NCBI GenBank assembly: GCA_021613375.1
Contig: CM038704.1
Span: forward strand, 3,542,905-3,606,904
Direction of reading: 5' to 3'
DNA: 64,000 bases
Source of the DNA: Megaleporinus macrocephalus
Taxonomy: Eukaryota > Chordata > Actinopteri > Characiformes > Anostomidae
Part shown: positions 58,150 to 64,000 of the stretch, piece by piece
Layout of the letters: the number at the start of each line of letters is the position of its first letter
Position numbering within the stretch: position 1 is the first letter of the stretch
Notes under the pieces: model-generated
Seen by the model: only the letters and a program-made list of their open reading frames with translations
Databases searched by the model: none
What the model was told of the DNA's origin: nothing
Program-made: the position numbers and the translations under genes

Positions 58150-58440
58150 GCTAGTGTCAGCTATAATATTAACACCACCTGCTTGTATCTACACTCACTG
58201 TCCACTGTATCAGCTCCACTGACCATACAGGACCTCCACTTACAGACTGTAGTTCATCTGATTCTCTGTATACTTTATTACTCTGTTCTTTAATGATCAG
58301 GACCCTCACAGGACCACCACAGAGCAGGTACTATTAGGGAGGTGGGTCATTCTCAGCACTGCAGTGACACTGATGTGGTGGTGGTGTGTTAGTGTGTGTT
58401 GTGCTGGTGTGAGTAGATCAGACACAGCAGTGCTGCTGGA
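58150..58440 (+). mobile_element. Foldback element copy D (left arm)
   Basis: Outer end AACACCACCTGCTTGTATCT, tip ACTCACTGTCCACTGTATCA, then the arm up to GACACAGCAGTGCTGCTGGA. It stops exactly where the 26/20-bp array starts. Confidence 0.85.
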
Positions 58441-59843
58441 GTATGGAGAATGCTCACTCATCAAAAGTATGGAGAATGTTCAACCATCATGGAGAATGCT
58501 CAATCATCAAAAGTATGGAGAATGCTCAATCATCAAAAGTATGGAGAATGCTCAATCATCACGGAGAATGCTCAATCATCATGGAGAATGCTCACTTATC
58601 AAAAGTATGGAGAATGCTCAATCATCAAACATATGGAGAATGCTCACTCATCAAAAGTATGGAGAATGCTCAATCATTAAAAGTATGGAGAATGCTCACT
58701 CATCAAAAGTATAGAGAATGCTCAATCATCAAAAGTATAGAGAATGCTCAATTATCAAAAGTATGGAGAATGCTCAATCATCATGGAGAATGCTCAATCA
58801 TCAAAAATATGGAGAATGCTCACTTATCAAAAGTATGGAGAATGCTCAATTATCAAAAGTATGGAGAATGCTCAATCATTAAAAGTATGGAGAATGCTCA
58901 ATCATCAAAACTGTGGAGAATGCTCAATCATTAAAAGTATGGAGAATGCTCAATCATCAAAACTGTGGAGAATGCTCAATCATCAAAAGTATGGAGAATG
59001 CTCAATCATCAAAAGTATGGAGAATGCTCAATCATCACGGAGAATGCTCAATCATCATGGAGAATGCTCAATCATTAAAAGTATAGAGAATGCTCAATCA
59101 TTAAAAGTATGGAGAATGCTCAATCATCACGGAGAATGCTCAATCATCATGGAGAATGCTCACTCATCAAAAGTATAGAGAATGCTCAATCATTAAAAAT
59201 ATGGAGAATGCTCACTCATCAAAAGTATAGAGAATGCTCAATCATCAAAAGTATAGAGAATGCTCAATTATCAAAAGTATGGAGAATGCTCAATCATCAA
59301 AAATATGGAGAATGCTCAATCATTAAAAGTATGGAGAATGCTCAATCATCATGGAGAATGCTCAATCATTAAAAGTATGGAGAATGCTCAATCATCATGG
59401 AGAATGCTCAATCATTAAAAGTATGGAGAATGCTCAATCATCATGGAGAATGCTCACTCATCAAAAGTATAGAGAATGCTCAATCATTAAAAATATGGAG
59501 AATGCTCACTCATCAAAAGTATAGAGAATGCTCAATCATCAAAAGTATGGAGAATGCTCAATCATTAAAAGTATGGAGAATGCTCACTCATCAAAAGTAT
59601 AGAGAATGCTCAATCATCAAAAGTATAGAGAATGCTCTATCATCAAAAGTATGGAGAATGCTCAATCATCAAAACTGTGGAGAATGCTCAATCATCAAAA
59701 CTGTGGAGAATGCTCAATCATCAAAACTGTGGAGAATGCTCAATCATCATGGAGAATGCTCAATCATCAAAACTGTGGAGAATGCTCAATCATCATGGAG
59801 AATGCTCAATCATCATTGATAATGCTCAATCATCAAAACTGTG
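58441..59843. repeat. 26/20-bp minisatellite (about 55 copies)
   Basis: The long unit is ATGGAGAATGCTCAATCATC plus AAAAGT (26 bp); the short unit lacks the last six bases (20 bp). Variants include ATAGAG, GTGGAG, CTCACT and CATTAA. As neither unit length is a multiple of three, all plus frames cycle through the same peptides and stay open for up to 163 codons; no protein is claimed. Confidence 0.93.
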
Positions 59844-59846
59844 AAG

Positions 59847-60265
59847 GTTAGATGGAGGAACTGTAAGTAGTCTAGCTGCAGAGGATCTAAGTGAGCGAAA
59901 AGGTCTGTATAAGGAAAAGAGATCAGAGAGGTGAGAAGGAGCAAGATTGTTAGGAGCTTTGTATGTAAGAAGAAGGATTTTGAACTGTATGTGATATTTA
60001 ACAGGAAGCCAGTGAAGATTTTGAAAAGTGGGTGTGATATGGTGATGCAAGCAGGTGTGGATAAGGAGGTGGGCAGCAGAGTTCTGAACCAGCTGAAGTT
60101 TGTGAATAGAAGAGGAGCTGATGCCTGCTAGGAGGGAGTTACAGTAATCCAAACGACTGGAAATTAAGGCGTGGATGAGAGTTTCAGCAGCAGACAGAGA
60201 GAGGAATGATCTGATTCTGGCAATATTATGGAGGTGAAAGAAAGAAACTTTGACTACGGAGTTAA
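59847..60265 (-). pseudogene. L2/CR1-like LINE reverse transcriptase, C-terminal remnant
   Basis: An open minus frame of 170 codons includes about 135 LINE-derived residues. In order it reads SRLDYCNSLLAG, LQLVQNSAAHLLI, ITPTFQNLHWLPVKYHIQFK, ILLLTYKAPNNLAPSHLSDL and LRSSAARLLTVP. These are the conserved thumb/C-terminal blocks of L2/CR1-clade reverse transcriptases; the YxDD active site would lie upstream and is absent. The first 25 or so codons of the frame come from the adjoining foldback fragment. The segment ends at the 26/20-bp array. Although open, it is a 5'-truncated remnant and cannot retrotranspose. Confidence 0.88.
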
Positions 60266-60269
60266 TATG

Positions 60270-60645
60270 TAGTGTGTTTAAACACTGTGTCCACTCACTG
60301 TCCACTCTATTAGACACTCCTACTACTTGCTGGTCCACCTTGTAGATGTAAAATCAGAGACAGTAGCTCATCTGCTGCTGCACAGTTATTGTTCCTCTAG
60401 TTCTTCATCAATGGACACAGGATGCCGCCCACAGGACACTGAATAACCGCACATCCAGTGTGGACTGATACTGTGGCTTCACCTGCCCTCACCCTGACCA
60501 GTTTACTACCATGTAGAATTCTTCCCTGAAAATTTGCTGAAGAATGATCCATCACCCCACCAGTACCTGCTCTGTGGTGGTCCTGTAGGGGTCCAGACCA
60601 TTGAAGAACAGGGTAACAGTATACAGAGAAGCAGATGGACATTTC
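60270..60645 (-). mobile_element. Foldback element copy E (partial)
   Basis: On the minus strand it carries an arm piece, then spacer (CAGTAGCTCATCTGCTGCTG when read on the plus strand) and the junction to GTGTTTAAACAC. It is more diverged than copies A-D and lacks the inner arm between 60440 and 60535. Confidence 0.72.
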
Positions 60646-60689
60646 GTTTACATCACATGGACGGCTGGCAGCAAGATGCAATGTGGAAA

Positions 60690-61080
60690 GAAGACCAAGG
60701 ACTGCGATGCTCTGCTAGTAAACCCAAAGCTTGGGAATTCACATGGATGTCAACTTGACATGTACCACTTACCTAAACATCACTGTGGACCAGGTACACT
60801 TCTTAATGGTCATTCCCCAGCAGCGGAGACCTCTGAACCCATTGTGGAATGGTTTGAGGAGCATGACCAAGAGTTTAAGCTGATGCCTTGGTTTCCATAA
60901 TCCCTAGATCTCAATGCATCCAAGCATCTGTGCAGTACAAGTCCAATCCATGGTGGTTCCACTTCACAACTCTAATACCTGTGTGCCAAAGGCCACCTTC
61001 AGAGCTCTTGTGGTGTCCGTATGGAGGGCCTACAGCATATTAGGCGATCATAATGGCTTGGCTAATCACTGTACAGTATC
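60690..61080 (+). pseudogene. Tc1-like transposase remnant
   Basis: The plus frame includes EPIVEWFEEHDQEFKLMPW, the stretch between the second Asp and the Glu motif of Tc1 transposases. It is followed by a stop and by LDLNASKHL, where SPDLNPIEHL would be expected, so the catalytic Glu is replaced. A tail with FRALV precedes the end. Inactive. Confidence 0.7.
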
Positions 61081-61734
61081 AGTATTCTACTGGTTAATTA
61101 ATACAGTACACATAATAAATTATGCAGAAATGCTAGACAATATACTAAATTTCTTTTAAACCTAAAATAAATGCAGGGCAGCATAAGCAAAGTAAAATGA
61201 TTACCCAGGCTAATTATGGAAAGTACTGGCAGCCATATTGGAGTTCATAATATATTAGATATATATAGTAAATAATGAAGCTGCTGCTACGGGGAAAAAA
61301 AATATATTAGACCCATTTGTATCTCAGGCAATGTGTTATGAACCAGGCACAATACACTACTTCATTTTTTTTTTTGTTCAGCAGTGCCTTAACCAATGTA
61401 ATTAAGGATGGGATCCTTGCTCAAGGGCACAAAAAAAGTCCCCTCTTGGGGCCAAATGCTCACCAATTAAAGCAAGAGGCCAACGCTTCTTCATGCTACC
61501 CCATGCTGACACAGTCAGAAACAGCTCTTTATCATAAGCGCAGAACAAAAATGTGCCGTGACTATATGGCGAGGAGCCCTACAGACAAGGAGACTTGAAA
61601 GTCAAGAGAGTCCCAGTCTTTGAAAGAGGTTATAGTGGTGGTGGGACTTACATGAACAGGATACATTACTTAAAATAGCTGGTGTGTAAGGATTCCAGTG
61701 TTTACCTGGTGAGGTGATGGCAGCAGAAAGTAAT
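61081..61734. other. Intergenic, no gene seen
   Basis: AT-rich, with an almost pure T run at 61363-61374. A 93-codon plus frame at 61317-61598 has no domain. Confidence 0.4.
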
Positions 61735-61840
61735 ATGGGAAGAAGACCATGCAGTACGATGCTTTTCTAGTAAAACCTGGGAAGACACCTACCTAAACAT
61801 CACTGTGGACCAGATACACTTCTTAATGGCCATAACTCAA
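61735..61840 (+). mobile_element. Tc1-like fragment, second partial copy
   Basis: Resembles 60690-60815 with a deletion (shared ACCTAAACATCACTGTGGAC and ACACTTCTTAATGG). Confidence 0.65.
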
Positions 61841-62010
61841 TGATAGTGAGCTCTTTCAGCAGTGTCTTGCGTTTACAGGATACATTACATAAAATAGCTT
61901 GTGTATAAAAAAAAGTCCTGCACCATCTGGAACGATCTACCTCAGCCCAATATGACGGACTCTGAAAATCTAGTGAAGAACCTTAAATACACTGTACTAA
62001 CTGCACAGAG

Positions 62011-62011
<1 letters not shown>

Positions 62012-62089
<78 letters not shown>
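62012..62089. repeat. (TA)n microsatellite
   Basis: About 39 TA dinucleotides. Confidence 0.97.
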
Positions 62090-62092
<3 letters not shown>

Positions 62093-62470
62093 AAATAGCC
62101 TTAAAATAAGCTATTAGGAATTTATTTGGAATACATATACATAAAGCATGCCATCGCTGTCCAATGAAAAACTGTAAAGGTTTGTTTAGTCTTCTTCTCC
62201 TGTTTCTTGACCTACTTAGTTCCTGCGAGTATCTCCAAATTGATTAACTGACTTATTCCACACCCCTTCGTTTTCCTAACCGTGTTAGCGTGAGGGAGAT
62301 TGGACGGGTGAATAACAAAGGCCAAACTAGGTCTTGAGGGTGTCCTGCTCAGTCTAGTGGCGCACTCCTTGTTTCACCCATTAGTTCTTCTTCTTCTGTT
62401 TATTGACTTAGGACGTGGAACTCTCTAAAGGTAGAAGGGCCTAAAGTATGGTAGTAACGCTTAACAAGCG
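62090..62470. other. Intergenic, no gene seen
   Basis: Non-repetitive sequence. Confidence 0.4.
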
Positions 62471-62472
62471 CC

Positions 62473-62965
62473 GGCCTCTGTCTCTGTATTAACCCAAACC
62501 AGAACTAACTCTGTCTCTGTACTAACCCAAACCAGAACTAACTGTGTCCCTGTATTAACCTAAACCAGAACTAACTCTATCTCTGTATTAACCTAAACCA
62601 GAACTAACTCTGTCTCTGTACTAACCCAAACCAGAACTAACTCTGTCTCTGTACTAACACAAACCAGAACTAACTCTGTCTCTGTACTAACCCAAACCAG
62701 AACTAACTCTGTCTCTGTATTAACCCAAACCAGAACTAACTCTGTCTCTGTACTAACACAAACCAGAATTAACTCTGTCTCTGTACTAACCTAAACCAGA
62801 ACTAACTCTCTCTCTGTACTAACACAAACCAGAACTGACTCTGTCTCTGTACTAACCTAAACCAGAACTAACTCTGTCTCTGTACTAACCCAAACTAGAA
62901 CTAACTCTGTCTCTGTGCTAACACAAACCAGAACTGACTCTGTCTCTGTACTAACACAAACTAAC
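62473..62965. repeat. 33-bp minisatellite (about 15 copies)
   Basis: The unit begins CTCTGTCTCTGTACTAACCC and continues AAACCAGAACTAA. Variants are GTATTAACC, ACACAAACC and ACTGACTC. Confidence 0.93.
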
Positions 62966-63417
62966 TCTTTCTTTTCTCTTTCTGAGGAAATAACCGCCCA
63001 CCTGTCCCACCGAATACTGTAAAGGACTGACCACCAGGGCCCCCCCATCACTTGGCACCAACCAGTTCTCCTCTCCATTTGTGCCATTTGCTCCATCCTT
63101 GACTGCATCACTGTATTATCCACCTGATGTAGCACCTGTACAGCTTCTAAAGCTTCTACCATCAGACTCAGCTTTAGTTTATTAAACTGTAAATACTGTT
63201 CGACCAGAGGAGGACGGGTCTCCCCTTGTGAGTCTGGTTCCTCCCAAGGTTTCTTCCTCCAGTTGAGGGAGGTGTTGTTGCCACTGTTGCCTCTGGCTTG
63301 CTCACAAGGGATAAACAGCTGTGATTTCATGTTTTTCATGTTTTTAAACTCTGTAAAGCTGCTTTGTGACAACATCGTTGTAAAAAGCGCTATACAAATA
63401 AACTTGACTTGACTTGA
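62966..63417 (+). mobile_element. LINE-type 3' end (L2-like)
   Basis: The sequence from about 63190 (GGTTCCTCCCAAGGTTTCTT) to TGTAAAGCTGCTTTGTGACA and AAAAGCGCTATACAAATAAA matches the widespread 3' end of fish L2-like LINEs. It finishes in a short tandem CTTGA tail at 63402-63417, as these elements do. No reverse transcriptase is attached here. Confidence 0.7.
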
Positions 63418-63589
63418 GTCTTGTCTTGTTTTGCCCTGTCTGTTTGTTTGTCTGTCTGTCTTGTCGATGTTTCCCTGTCATGTCATGTTGCTTCTGTTCC
63501 TGTTTTGTCTTGTGCTTCTTGTCTCCGCCCCTCTCGTTTGCTAGGTGTTGCTTATGTCTAAACCAAGTCGCCTTTGTTGTGTGAGCTAA
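63418..63589. other. T/C-rich sequence, no gene seen
   Basis: TGTCTGTTTGTTTG-type low complexity, reminiscent of the complement of the T-poor block at 23.7-24.8 kb. Confidence 0.45.
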
Positions 63590-63925
63590 TCTACGCCAAG
63601 CCAAGCCAAGCCAGGTCAGACCAAGCCAAGCCAAGCCAGGTCAGACCAAGCCAAGCCAAGCCAGGTCAGACCAAGCCAGGCCAAGCCAAACAAGGTCAAA
63701 ACAAAGCCTCTCAGCTAAGCTATGCTAAGTTAAGCTAAGCCAAGCCAAGTCAAGCTAAACTAAGATAAGCTAAGCTAAACTAATTTAAATCAAACTAGGC
63801 TGGGCTAAACCAAGCTAGGCCAAGCTAAGCTAGGCTACACTAAGATAGGCTAAGCCAAGCTTAAGCCCAATCCAGCCAGGCCAGGCCAAGTCAGGGCCCG
63901 CCATGCCAAGCTAAGTCTTACCACG
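63590..63925. repeat. CCAAG/CTAAG pentamer array
   Basis: The left part (63596-63700) is CCAAG with longer units CCAAGCCAAGCCAGGTCAGA. The middle (63705-63860) is mainly CTAAG/CTAAA. The right end is degenerate CCAAG/CCAGG. Confidence 0.85.
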
Positions 63926-64000
63926 CCAGTGTTTACTAACCCTTTCCTTTCATGGGTTTTGCTCTGCTCTCTGCTTTTAACCACTACACCACCGTACTAA

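Noticed and set aside
59826..60338. 170-codon LINE-like frame as a functional host gene
   Set aside because: It contains only the C-terminal blocks of a reverse transcriptase, lacks the active site, and its start comes from an adjacent repeat.
62857..63375. 172-codon minus frame
   Set aside because: It runs antisense to a LINE-type 3' end and into the 33-bp array (reading VCVSTETE repeats); explained by repeats.

Overview
This window looks like vertebrate, probably teleost, nuclear DNA from a region without host genes. The evidence is the absence of bacterial-style gene packing, many TA and CA microsatellites, at least fourteen minisatellites, decayed Tc1-like transposons of types known from fish, L2-like LINE pieces, and hAT, Harbinger, EnSpm and TTAA-target elements with visible target-site duplications. 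The repeat mix fits an otophysan fish such as a characin or catfish, but that narrower placement is inference. I found no exon, tRNA, rRNA or intact transposase that I could defend. The long open frames (up to 299 codons) are almost all minisatellites whose unit length is a multiple of three.

Layout. 0-10.4 kb: AT-rich flank, a 27-bp minisatellite, a Tc1 remnant beside a long TA tract, a tandemly duplicated Tc1 N-terminal fragment, a 2.6-kb 31-bp minisatellite with a 1,073-bp higher-order duplication, a 22-base G run and a 53-bp minisatellite. 10.4-20.6 kb: a 22-bp minisatellite beside an L2-like LINE piece, a CA-rich array carrying repeated CTCF-like motifs, then a Harbinger-like MITE, a 369-bp hAT MITE (perfect 8-bp duplication) and a 1.2-kb TTAA-flanked long-inverted-repeat element. 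20.6-30.3 kb: a 42-bp array, a Tc1 remnant, a purine-rich repeat flanked by direct repeats, 63-bp arrays, and a foldback element swollen by a 45-bp and a 22-bp array. 30.3-42.7 kb: a 74-bp array, a second foldback copy abutting a 41-bp array, an EnSpm-like element inserted in a Tc1, a hAT inserted in another hAT-like element, and a telomere-like 31-bp array. 42.7-53 kb: Tc1 copies, a third foldback copy, a 410-bp tandem repeat, and non-repetitive sequence. 53-64 kb: a 3,056-bp hAT with perfect 8-bp duplication carrying a 618-bp Harbinger MITE, GC-rich single-copy sequence, foldback fragments with a 26/20-bp array and an L2 reverse-transcriptase remnant, Tc1 fragments, a 33-bp array, an L2-type 3' end and a pentamer array.

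The parts do not form a pathway. The most coherent pattern is one foldback family with long inverted arms that has several minisatellites inside or against its copies. Several short stretches (about 12.9-13.4, 20.0-20.5, 35.1-35.8, 51.5-52.6 and 56.4-58.1 kb) are non-repetitive and could hold conserved regulatory DNA, which only cross-species alignment can show. I did not find a new biological system; the findings are structural.
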